Part shown: in pieces, positions 25,618-32,793 of the stretch
Layout of the letters: every line of letters starts with the position of its first letter
Position numbering within the stretch: the stretch's first letter is position 1
NCBI GenBank assembly: GCA_050697555.1
Contig: JBOHAD010000003.1
Location: forward strand, 1 to 64,000
From: DASQWP01 sp050697555
Lineage (GTDB): Bacteria; Actinomycetota; Thermoleophilia; Gaiellales; Gaiellaceae
Direction: 5' to 3'
Length of the DNA stretch: 64,000 nucleotides
The notes under the pieces: model-generated
Told to the model about the DNA's origin: nothing
What the model saw: only the letters and a program-made list of their open reading frames with translations
The model's database searches: none
Translations under genes and position numbers: made by a program

Positions 25618-26966
25618 GAGCCGACGCCCTTCTCCACGAGCTGGCCGTGCTGGTCGGAGCCGAGCACGTCCTCCCGGGAACGACCGCCTCCTACCTTCGC
25701 GACGCCACGGAGAGCCGCGGCGTGGGCGGGAGCGCCGATGCGGTCGTACTCCCCGGGACGGCCAACGAGGTCGCCGCGGTGCTGGCCTGGTGCTACGAGC
25801 GGGACGTCGCGATCGTGCCCCGCGGCGGCGGCACCGGCTTCGCCGGCGGGGCCGTGCCCCTCGGCGGGGTCGTCGTCGGCCTCGAGCGGCTGACGAGTAT
25901 CCGGTCGTTCGACCCACTCCTCTGGCGGATCGAGGTCGAGGCGGGCCTGCCGACTTCGGACCTCCGTCGCATCGTCCGCGAGAGCGGCCTCTTCTTCCCG
26001 CCCGACCCCGGCGCCGCCGAGCAGTCCCAGGTCGGCGGCAACATCGCCGCTAACGCCGGCGGGCCGCACGCTTTCAAGTACGGGGTCACCGGCGCCTGGG
26101 TGACCGGCCTCGAGGCGGCTCTCCCGCCCGGGGAGCTCGTGGCGATCGGCGGGCCGATCCGGAAGGACGTCTCGGGCTACGATCTCAGGAGCCTCTTGAT
26201 CGGCTCGGAGGGGACGCTCGGGATCGTCACTGCCGCCTGGCTCCGGTTGCTTCCGGCACCCGAGGCCGCGTTTCCCGTCGTCGCCTTCTACCCGAGCGTC
26301 GAGGCCGGATGCGAGGCGCTCGAGAGCGTGCTCGGCAATGGTCTCGAGGCGGCTGCGCTCGAGTTCCTCGACGGCGGTACGCTCGCCGCGGCCGGCGCCT
26401 CGTACCCCGGAGGAGTCCCGGCCGGCGCGCGGTTCATGGCGATTGCCGAAGCGGACGGCTCGGCGGTCGAGGCCGCGCGGCTGCGCGACGCGCTGCTCGA
26501 GGTGCTCGGCGAGTCGGCGCTCGCCACCCATGCGCCGAGCCCAGCCGAGCTCTGGCGCTGGCGTGACGGCGTCTCGATCGCGGTGACGTCGCAGGGCGGT
26601 GGGAAGGTGAGCGAGGACATCGTCGTGCCCCTGGACCGCCTGGGCGAGGCGGTCGAGGGAACCGTCGAGATCGGCCGCCGCCACGGGCTCGAGGCGTGCA
26701 GCTGGGGCCACGCCGGCGACGGGAACCTCCATTCGACGTTCCTCGTCGCGCTCGACGATGAGGCCGCGCTCGAGCGCGCCGAGGACGCCTCGGCCGAGCT
26801 CTTCGTGCTCGCCCTCGAGCTCGGGGGCTCGATCTCAGGCGAGCACGGCCTCGGGCTGACGAAGCGCGAGCATGCCCGCTTCTCGCCGCGGGTCCGCACG
26901 CTCCACGAGGAGATCAAGCGCGCTTTCGACCCGAAGGGCCTCCTCAATCCCGGGAAGAAGCTCTAG
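25614..26966 (+). CDS. FAD-binding 2-hydroxyacid oxidase/dehydrogenase subunit, GlcD-like
   Basis: GTG at 25614 overlaps the DUF6282 stop (GTGA), giving 450 aa. FAD_binding_4 domain: IVPRGGGTGFAGGAVPLGG (pyrophosphate loop), FPPDPGAAEQSQVGGNIAANAGG, FKYGVTGAWVTGLEAALPPG and LIGSEGTLGIVTAAWLRLLP. The GlcD/LDH-type C-terminal cap has SWGHAGDGNLHSTFL (flavin-linked His) and SGEHGLGLTKRE, and ends FDPKGLLNPGKKL. It oxidises a 2-hydroxy acid (glycolate or lactate type), passing electrons to a partner. Its 3' end overlaps the convergent Rieske gene by 23 bases. Confidence 0.92.
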   Translation: MRADALLHELAVLVGAEHVLPGTTASYLRDATESRGVGGSADAVVLPGTANEVAAVLAWCYERDVAIVPRGGGTGFAGGAVPLGGVVVGLERLTSIRSFDPLLWRIEVEAGLPTSDLRRIVRESGLFFPPDPGAAEQSQVGGNIAANAGGPHAFKYGVTGAWVTGLEAALPPGELVAIGGPIRKDVSGYDLRSLLIGSEGTLGIVTAAWLRLLPAPEAAFPVVAFYPSVEAGCEALESVLGNGLEAAALEFLDGGTLAAAGASYPGGVPAGARFMAIAEADGSAVEAARLRDALLEVLGESALATHAPSPAELWRWRDGVSIAVTSQGGGKVSEDIVVPLDRLGEAVEGTVEIGRRHGLEACSWGHAGDGNLHSTFLVALDDEAALERAEDASAELFVLALELGGSISGEHGLGLTKREHARFSPRVRTLHEEIKRAFDPKGLLNPGKKL

Positions 26967-27303
26967 CGAGGACGACGTGGTCGCCCTCGACGCGCGCGTC
27001 GAAGCGGGGAACGCGGATCGCCGGGTCGAAGAGCGCCCTGCCCGACTCGAGCTCGAACTCCCAGCCGTGCCAGGGGCAGGTCAGGACCGGCGTCTCCCCG
27101 TCGTAGCGATACTCGTACGGCGCCGAGGGAAGCAGGGCGCCCGAGACCCTGCCCTTGCAGAGCGGCCCGCCGTGGTGCGGGCACGAGTTCTCGACGGCGA
27201 AGACGCGTCCACCGACGTTGAAGACCGCGACCGTCGTCCCGAAGGCCTCAACCGCCGCGCTGGAGCCGGGCGGCAGCTCCGCGAGGGCGAGCCTGACCGT
27301 CAG
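26944..27303 (-). CDS. Rieske [2Fe-2S] protein, probable CTG start
   Basis: About 119 aa. The Rieske cluster motif is complete: CPHHGG (Cys-x-His) and CPWHGWEFEL (Cys-x-x-His), separated by ~40 residues including a KGRVSG turn. The usual N-terminal strands (VRLALAELPPGSSAAVEAFG) begin right after CTG at 27303. No ATG, GTG or TTG occurs in frame before the 150-residue extension into the upstream gene's shadow. That CTG overlaps the amidohydrolase stop as CTGA. It likely supplies electrons to an oxygenase or acts with the amidohydrolase pathway. Confidence 0.8.
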   Translation of the reverse strand: MTVRLALAELPPGSSAAVEAFGTTVAVFNVGGRVFAVENSCPHHGGPLCKGRVSGALLPSAPYEYRYDGETPVLTCPWHGWEFELESGRALFDPAIRVPRFDARVEGDHVVLARASSRD

Positions 27304-28385
27304 CGGTCCGCTCCCGCCGGCACGCGAGCGGGGAGACGGTAGAAGGAACGTGCGTTCTCGCTCATGACTGCTTCGCGCCAGGCGGGCGGAAGACGCCGCT
27401 CGACGTGCCGCGGCGCGTCGAAGTCCCAGTGCGGGTAGTCGGTCGCGAACATGAGCATCTCGCCGAGCCCGTCGACGGCCTCGAGCACCTGCCGCAGCTT
27501 GAGCCCGTCCGCCGGCTGCTCGAGCGGCTGCGTCGTGAAGCGGACGTGCTCGCGCACGACCTCGCTCGGAAGCCGCTTCACCCAGGGCGTCTCCGAGCGC
27601 AGGGCCCGCCAGTTCGCGTCGAGGCGCCAGAGCAGCCCCGGCAGCCAGGCGACGCCCACCTCGACCATGGCGACCCGCAAGGCCGGGAATCTCTCGAAGA
27701 CGCCCTGGCAGACGAGGCTGACGAGGTGGCTCATCGCGGTCGTCGAAAGAAGCGTGTGCCACTCGAGGTAATAGCTCGGGTAGCCCGTCGGCGTCGGCGG
27801 CGGGTTCGTGCCGAGCCCCTCGGCACCCACGTGCATCGCGACCGGGAGGTCGAGCTCACACGCTGCCTCGTAGATCGGGTGGTAGCGTCGATCGCCGTAG
27901 CCGGCCGCGGCGCCGCACGAGACGATCACCTGGACGACGCCCGGATGGCCGCCGACAGCGCGGATCTCACGGGCGGCGCGCTCGGCGTCCTGGGGCGCGA
28001 CGACGAGCGAGCCCTTCAGCCGCGGATCCTTCGGCAGCCACTCCTCGACGAGCCAACGGTTGTAGGCCGTCGCGAGCGCCGCGGCGAGCTGCGGGTGCGG
28101 GACGGCAGAGACGGAGAGGATCTCCTCCCCCGTGAGGATTGCGTATTCGACGGCGAAGGCGTCGAGCAGCTGCTCGCGCAGCGTCTCGTAGTCGGAGCCC
28201 GGGACGCCGCCGTCCGGCGGGACCGCGTCGCCGCGCATGAACCCCGACGGATGGAGCCACGGGTAGTTGGGGAGCGAGTAGCCTCCGTAGCCGCCGTGCA
28301 GGATGTAGTCGCGGTGGGCGGGATCGACCCATGGCAGAAGGTCCTGGACGTGGTCGAAGTTCTGGTGGACGTCGCAGTCGATCAT
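27300..28385 (-). CDS. Amidohydrolase family 2 protein (ACMSD-like barrel)
   Basis: 361 aa. The N-terminus IDCDVHQNFDHVQDLLPWV is the DxHxN variant of the metal site; VAMHVGAEGLG supplies a His, and FATDYPHWDFDAP supplies the C-terminal Asp and His. The order and length match amidohydrolase_2 members such as aminocarboxymuconate-semialdehyde decarboxylase and vanillate-type decarboxylases/hydratases. No substrate can be assigned. Upstream partner of the Rieske protein, with a 4-base overlap. Confidence 0.88.
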   Translation of the reverse strand: MIDCDVHQNFDHVQDLLPWVDPAHRDYILHGGYGGYSLPNYPWLHPSGFMRGDAVPPDGGVPGSDYETLREQLLDAFAVEYAILTGEEILSVSAVPHPQLAAALATAYNRWLVEEWLPKDPRLKGSLVVAPQDAERAAREIRAVGGHPGVVQVIVSCGAAAGYGDRRYHPIYEAACELDLPVAMHVGAEGLGTNPPPTPTGYPSYYLEWHTLLSTTAMSHLVSLVCQGVFERFPALRVAMVEVGVAWLPGLLWRLDANWRALRSETPWVKRLPSEVVREHVRFTTQPLEQPADGLKLRQVLEAVDGLGEMLMFATDYPHWDFDAPRHVERRLPPAWREAVMSENARSFYRLPARVPAGADR

Positions 28386-28425
28386 CGCTTGGACGAGACT
28401 CTGCCCGTGCCAGCATACGGGCCGT

Positions 28426-28754
28426 TTACGGAAGCGACTCGACGAGCTCCTTGAGCCTCCGCGCCTCGTCCTGGGGGTACCAGCCCAGCATCAGCCGAAG
28501 CGGCAGTACGCCCGACTCCATGGTGAACGTGGCGCGTCCTCTCGCTGTCGAGCGGCTCGAAGCGTGCAGTGGAGCTCGAGGGCCACCGGCCCCCGGAAGC
28601 GGTCCGACCAGCGGGGCGCGAAGGGCGATTCCGTGGAGCGCCCTCGGATGAGCGTGTAGTCGCCCTCGACGCCGAGCTTGCGGGCGCGCTCGAAGCCTCG
28701 CCGTGAGTTCGTCGGGCTGACGGCGGGGACCCCCGGCAGGTAGCGGTCGAGCAT
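28426..28754 (-). pseudogene. Frameshifted small gene beside the IS element
   Basis: Starting from ATG at 28754 the frame reads MLDRYLPGVPAVSPTNSRRG... to ALELHCTLRAARQRE, then loses sense. A second frame takes over at about 28540 (RATFTMESGVLPLRL...) and stops at 28426. Joined with one shift near 28540, the two give a coherent ~108-aa protein. No family is recognised. A good-looking Shine-Dalgarno (CAGGGG) sits directly before the ATG, 15 bases from the IS left end, so the insertion may have removed its promoter. A sequencing error is the alternative to a real frameshift. Confidence 0.4.
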
Positions 28755-28768
28755 CCCCTGAAAGACTA

Positions 28769-30161
28769 GTCAAGTCCCAGGACGTGGTGTAACTCGTCGG
28801 CAAGATCGCTGGCTGCTCAGGCCGTGGTGAGCTCGCGCGTCTCCTCTCTGTCTTTGTCTTCTTTCTCCTGGTCGAGCACCGCCTCCAGAGTGTGAGCGCT
28901 GAGGTAGCGGCGGCCGACGAGCCACTCATCGTTTTGCTCGATCACGACGCTGGCGGCGAGGCGGATCAGGGAGCGGTCGTTGGGGAAGATGCCGACGACG
29001 TCGGTGCGCCTGCCGATCTCGCGGTTGACGCGCTCGAGCGGGTTGGTCGAGCGCAACTTCGGCCAGTGGTCGGCGGGAAAGGAGTGGAAAGCGAGCAGCT
29101 CTTCCTCGCCCTCCTCGAGCAGTGCTGCCACCTTCGGTAGCGGCTTTCGCAGCCGCTCGAGGGCGTCGCCGACGAGCTCGTGCGCGAGCTCGCTCCTGTC
29201 GGCGTTGAAGATCGGCCTGAGCAGCGCGGCCAGCATCGGCTGCTGCTCGCGGCGAGCGTGGCCGAGCGCCTCACGCAGGAAGTGGACGCTGCAGCGCTGC
29301 CAGGGGCAACCGAGCACCTGACCGATCGCCTTCTTGAGGCCGGCGTGCGCGTCGCTGACGACGAGCTGGACGCCGGCGAGGCCGCGCTCCACCAGCGAGC
29401 GGAGGAAGCTGCGCCAGAAAGCTTCCGTCTCCGCCTCGCCGACGTCGAGGGCGATCACTTCCCGGTAGCCGGACTCGTGCACCCCGTAGGCAAGGACAAG
29501 GCACTTCCTGACCACGCGGCCGCCGTCGCGGACCTTCTCCACCTTGGCGTCCAGCCACAGGTACGGATACGCCCCTTCCAGCGGCCGGTTGCGGAAAGCG
29601 TCGACCTGCTCGTCGAGGCCTCGGCAGATCCGTGAGACCTCGCTCTTCGAGATCCTCAACCCGAGCGACTCGACCACCTGGTCGACCTTGCGCGTGGAGA
29701 CGCCGGCGACATACGCCTCCTGCACGACCGACACGAGCGCCTGCTCGGAGCGACGACGCGGCTCGAGGAAGCTGGGGAAATAGCTGCCCCGCCGCAGCTT
29801 CGGGATCGCCAGCTCGAGCTCGCCCGCGCGCGTCGCCCATGATCGCGACCGATAGCCGTTGCGATGCGTCAGCCGCTCCTCCGGTGCTCGCTCCCCGCGG
29901 GCGGCGCCGACAAGCTCGCTCACCTCGGCCTCCATCAACTGCTGCACGACCCAGCTCAGCGACTCGCGCACGACATCAAGCCCCTCGCCTTCGAGCAGGT
30001 AGCCGACGACCTGCTCAGCCGTCATCCTCTTCGTCTCGGCCATCGCGGTGATTCTCCTCTCGTCAGTCCTTGGCAGGAACCGACGAGTCTGAGCGCCGCG
30101 GTGGCCGGACCATCACCCGGCTCCGTCCGACGCGCTCCTACACCACGCTACGGGACGTGAC
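28769..30161 (-). mobile_element. IS256-family insertion sequence, complete
   Basis: The element is 1393 bp. Its ends form an imperfect 22-bp inverted repeat (28769-28790 and 30140-30161, 17 of 22 matching; outer parts GTCAAGTCCC and GTCACGTCCC, inner part CGTGGTGT in both). It is flanked by GAAAGACTAG (28760-28769) and GAAAGACCAG (30163-30172), a 10-base near-repeat that may be an aged target duplication, although the register is off by a base or two from the IR ends. One transposase gene fills it. Bases 30173-30411, to the right, contain no gene I can support. Confidence 0.82.
28817..30043 (-). CDS. IS256 (Mutator) family transposase
   Basis: 408 aa, full length. N-terminal DNA-binding region (MTAEQVVGYLLEGEGLDVV) followed by the DDE domain: first Asp in YPYLWLDAKVEKVRDGG, second in LQLVVSDAHAGLKKAIG, the CPWQRCSVHFLREAL segment (C/D-x2-H type insertion of this family), and the Glu in STNPLERVNREIGRRTDVV. 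The reading frame is intact and all three catalytic residues are present, so the element may still be active. Confidence 0.93.
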   Translation of the reverse strand: MAETKRMTAEQVVGYLLEGEGLDVVRESLSWVVQQLMEAEVSELVGAARGERAPEERLTHRNGYRSRSWATRAGELELAIPKLRRGSYFPSFLEPRRRSEQALVSVVQEAYVAGVSTRKVDQVVESLGLRISKSEVSRICRGLDEQVDAFRNRPLEGAYPYLWLDAKVEKVRDGGRVVRKCLVLAYGVHESGYREVIALDVGEAETEAFWRSFLRSLVERGLAGVQLVVSDAHAGLKKAIGQVLGCPWQRCSVHFLREALGHARREQQPMLAALLRPIFNADRSELAHELVGDALERLRKPLPKVAALLEEGEEELLAFHSFPADHWPKLRSTNPLERVNREIGRRTDVVGIFPNDRSLIRLAASVVIEQNDEWLVGRRYLSAHTLEAVLDQEKEDKDREETRELTTA

Positions 30162-30411
30162 CGAAAGACCAGACGACAGCGAGCCCGTCGAGTGGTTCGT
30201 CACGCGCATCTCCGCCGCCGTCGAGAGGCGCTGCGGCTCGGGCGACACTACTAGCCGTGCGTCAGTGCGAGTGCGCCGAGGGCGGAGGCGAGGGCTCCGG
30301 CGCCCAGGAAGTGGCAAGGCCTCGCTGTGTCAGGCGCGGCACGCCGCCGATCCTATCCATCCCCCTTTCGGGTGAGTCCCAGCTACCCCTCGGCGCCGAT
30401 GGCAGGGAGGG

Positions 30412-31239
30412 GTGGGGCGTTTCTTCGGATCTCGTTCGCAGGTCGTCCTCGTGCTCGGCACGGCGGCCGCCCTCGTCTTTGCCCTGTCGGTGGTCTTCGC
30501 TCGGGCTGCGCCCGCGGTCGGCCAGCCGGCCCCTGCCCCTGAGGTGGCAGCTCTGGCTGTCCCGGCGAACGAGCCGGCCGTCCGGCCGGCAGCGGCTCCG
30601 GCGCCCGTGCCGACCCGGCCGCGGCCGGAGGCGCCGGGCTTCCTCGTCGTCGCACCCGGCCCGAGCGGAGAGATCGTCGTCCGCTCGCGGCCTCGCGGAA
30701 ACGTCGTCACCAGCCTCGGCCGGCGGACGGAGTTCGGCTCGCCGACCACGCTCGCCGTCGCACGAACGCGCGGCCGCTGGCTCGGCGTCGTCACGACCCA
30801 CCTCCCCAACGGGAAGCTCGGCTGGGTCGACCGGCGCGAGAGCCCGCTCCGCTACAGCCGCACGCGCGTGAGCCTCGTCCTCGACCTCTCGGCGCGCCGG
30901 CTCGTCCTCAAGCGCGGAGACCGCGCCGTTCGGAAGATGACCGTCGGCGTCGGACGGCCGAGCTCGCCCACGCCCGTGGGTCGTTTCGCCGTCACCGACA
31001 ACCTCTCCGGCCCGGCTTACAGCCCGTACTACGGGTGCTGCATCCTCGCGCTTTCCGCGCACCAGCCGAATCTGCCACCGGACTGGACCGGGGGCGATCG
31101 GATCGCTATCCACGGGACGAACGACCCCTCCTCCATCGGGCTGGCCTCCTCGGCCGGTTGTCCGCGCGCGAGCGACGCCGACCTGCGCGTTCTCATGCGA
31201 CGCGTCCCGCTTGGGACGCACGTGTTCGTGCGCTCCTAG
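30412..31239 (+). CDS. L,D-transpeptidase (YkuD domain)
   Basis: 275 aa from GTG 30412, with GGAGG just upstream. An N-terminal membrane anchor (VVLVLGTAAALVFALSVVF) is followed by an Ala/Pro-rich linker that could span the wall, a small SH3-like stretch (GEIVVRSRPRGNVV) and the YkuD catalytic domain: SLVLDLSARRLVLKRGD, TPVGRFAVTDNL, and active site IAIHGTNDPSSIG...SSAGCPRASDAD, with the Cys nucleophile and His. It would form 3-3 cross-links or attach proteins to peptidoglycan. Its 3' end overlaps the convergent gene by 47 bases. Confidence 0.92.
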   Translation: MGRFFGSRSQVVLVLGTAAALVFALSVVFARAAPAVGQPAPAPEVAALAVPANEPAVRPAAAPAPVPTRPRPEAPGFLVVAPGPSGEIVVRSRPRGNVVTSLGRRTEFGSPTTLAVARTRGRWLGVVTTHLPNGKLGWVDRRESPLRYSRTRVSLVLDLSARRLVLKRGDRAVRKMTVGVGRPSSPTPVGRFAVTDNLSGPAYSPYYGCCILALSAHQPNLPPDWTGGDRIAIHGTNDPSSIGLASSAGCPRASDADLRVLMRRVPLGTHVFVRS

Positions 31240-31864
31240 TCGTCGCGGCTCTCCGCTCCCCCGGGGAGACGGCGCACCGTCCCCAGCCGAAGACCGTCCA
31301 CGCGACGAGGAAGAGGCCGCCGCAAAACGCTCCGGCGCCGTCGGCGACGAGATCGCCGATGGTGTCCTGCTCGCCGAGGGAGAGCTCCGTGCCGAACGTC
31401 TGGTCGGCGCTCCACTCGAGAATCTCCCAGACGGCGCCGATCGCCAGCCCGAGCGCGAGCGTCACGACGAAGATCCCGGCGAGGTGCCGCTTCGAGCCGT
31501 ACGCGTCGACGGGGTCGGGGAGCGTGTCGAGCCTCGCGAGCGCGATGTAGACGCACGGCGCTCCGAAGAGCGGAACGAGGAAGTGGACGAAGACGTCGTA
31601 GTAGCCGAAGCGGTCGTAGAGGCGAAGAGCCTCGCCCCAGCCCGTGAGCGCCATGGCGAGGATGAAGGCCAGGTCGAAGGCGCGGGGGAGGTCGAGGAAG
31701 CGGACGCCGACGACGGCGGCAGCCGCCACGGCGAGCGGGATCGCGCCGGAGTGGCCGGAGACGGCGAGCGCGACCGCTCCCACGACGAAGATCCTGCGAA
31801 GCACGTCGAGGGGGTCGCGGAAAAGCGGCGTCCAGTTGCCGAAGACGAGCTCGCGTGAGGTCAT
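31193..31864 (-). CDS. DUF2238/YjdF-like membrane protein
   Basis: 223 aa with about six membrane helices. Family-type motifs are LYDRFGYYDVFVHFLVPLFG (Asp/His inside a helix), GAVWEILEWSADQTFG and LSLGEQDTIGDLVADGAGAFCGGLF. These acidic/His motifs within helices match the YjdF/DUF2238 group of inner-membrane proteins, of unknown function. The C-terminal ~30 residues are Arg-rich and overlap the L,D-transpeptidase gene. Confidence 0.78.
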   Translation of the reverse strand: MTSRELVFGNWTPLFRDPLDVLRRIFVVGAVALAVSGHSGAIPLAVAAAAVVGVRFLDLPRAFDLAFILAMALTGWGEALRLYDRFGYYDVFVHFLVPLFGAPCVYIALARLDTLPDPVDAYGSKRHLAGIFVVTLALGLAIGAVWEILEWSADQTFGTELSLGEQDTIGDLVADGAGAFCGGLFLVAWTVFGWGRCAVSPGERRAATTRSARTRASQAGRVA

Positions 31865-31887
31865 CGCGTGTGGGTATACCGGAGGCG

Positions 31888-32532
31888 ATGGAGCAGATGC
31901 AGCTCGACGGCTCGGCCGCCTCGCTCGTCCCCGAGCGACCCACCCTGCCGAAGCTGCGCGAGGCGGCGGCGGGCTGCCAGGCGTGCGACCTCTGGAAGAC
32001 GGGGACGCAGACCGTCTTCGGCGAGGGGACGCGCACGGCCGAGATCCTCTTCGTCGGGGAGCAGCCCGGCGACAAGGAGGATCTGGCGGGAAAGCCGTTC
32101 GTCGGCCCCGCGGGCCGGGTGCTCGACGAAGGGCTAGACGCGGCCGGAATCGACCGGAAGCTCGCCTACGTCACGAACGCCGTCAAGCACTTCAAGTGGC
32201 AGGGCCGCGGCAAGCGCCGGATCCACCAGAAGCCCAACTCGGCCGAGCTCGCCGCCTGCCGCCCCTGGCTGGACGCCGAGCTCGCGGTCGTGAAGCCGAA
32301 GGTGGTCGTGGCGCTCGGTGCGACGGCCGCCCAGTCGCTCCTCGGGCGCCAGTTCCGGGTGACGAAGCAGCGCGGCGTCCCGGTCGAGTCCGACCTCGCC
32401 CCGCACGTCGTCGCCACCGTGCACCCGTCCTCGATCCTGCGGCAGGAGACGGACGAGGACCGCGCCGAGGCGATGAGGGAGTTCGTCGCCGACCTGAAGG
32501 TCGTGGCAAAGCTGCTCGCGGGTGGCTCGTAG
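31888..32532 (+). CDS. udgX: UdgX-family uracil-DNA glycosylase
   Basis: 214 aa from ATG 31888 with GGAGG six bases upstream. Motif A reads FVGEQPGDKEDLAGKPFVGPAG (family 4/5-like UDG with GEQPG). The decisive feature is the extra loop KRRIHQKP: from the literature on mycobacterial UdgX, the His in this R-loop forms a covalent bond with the abasic sugar, making the enzyme a suicide glycosylase; here it is His113. Cys residues for the [4Fe-4S] cluster are the N-terminal CQAC plus further ligands. The HPSSILR motif closes the active site. It protects uracil-containing DNA by tight covalent binding. Confidence 0.9.
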   Translation: MEQMQLDGSAASLVPERPTLPKLREAAAGCQACDLWKTGTQTVFGEGTRTAEILFVGEQPGDKEDLAGKPFVGPAGRVLDEGLDAAGIDRKLAYVTNAVKHFKWQGRGKRRIHQKPNSAELAACRPWLDAELAVVKPKVVVALGATAAQSLLGRQFRVTKQRGVPVESDLAPHVVATVHPSSILRQETDEDRAEAMREFVADLKVVAKLLAGGS

Positions 32533-32544
32533 CCGCACTCCCAT

Positions 32545-32565
32545 AAGCCGCGCTTCCGGCGGCTT
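32545..32565 (+). terminator. Hairpin after udgX
   Basis: A 7-bp stem (AAGCCGC / GCGGCTT) with a 7-base loop, 12 bases after the udgX stop. No T-run follows, only GTGTT. It shares its right arm with the left end of the inverted-repeat element. Confidence 0.45.
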
Positions 32566-32690
32566 GTGTTCCACGCGCACAAGCACTTCCCGCGCTTCGG
32601 CTGTCCGTGGATGGTCGGCTTGGGGGCTTGCCCACCTCTTCAGGAATCGCTTTCGAGCTTGTGCCTATGGAACACAAGCTCGTGGGGCCG
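32562..32690. repeat. Short copy of an inverted-repeat element (internally deleted)
   Basis: Ends GCTTGTGTTCCA (32562-32573) and TGGAACACAAGC (32668-32679), followed by TCGTGGGGC. The same ends, the same NCGCACNAGC inner sequence and the same outer TCGTGGGGC occur in the 307-bp copy at 36800. Here only 118 bp lie between outer ends. The 3' part still resembles the long copy's coding end (HLFRNRF against DLFAGRF), so this looks like an internal deletion derivative. The two copies bracket the M6 protease gene. Confidence 0.7.
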
Positions 32691-32745
32691 GGCTCGAGAG
32701 GAAGGTCGGCTGTGGCGCGCCTGCGGGTGAGGCGGCGGAAGGTGG

Positions 32746-32785
32746 GGCGGGGGCGCGGCTCCCGAACGGGACCCGCGCCCCCGCC
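32746..32785 (-). terminator. Strong hairpin after the M6 protease gene
   Basis: A 13-bp perfect stem (GGCGGGGGCGCGG at 32746-32758 with its complement at 32773-32785) enclosing a second 5-bp stem (TCCCG/CGGGA). It begins 9 bases beyond the protease stop codon. It lacks a U-tract, as is common in high-GC genomes. Confidence 0.6.
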
Positions 32786-32793
32786 GGTTCTCG

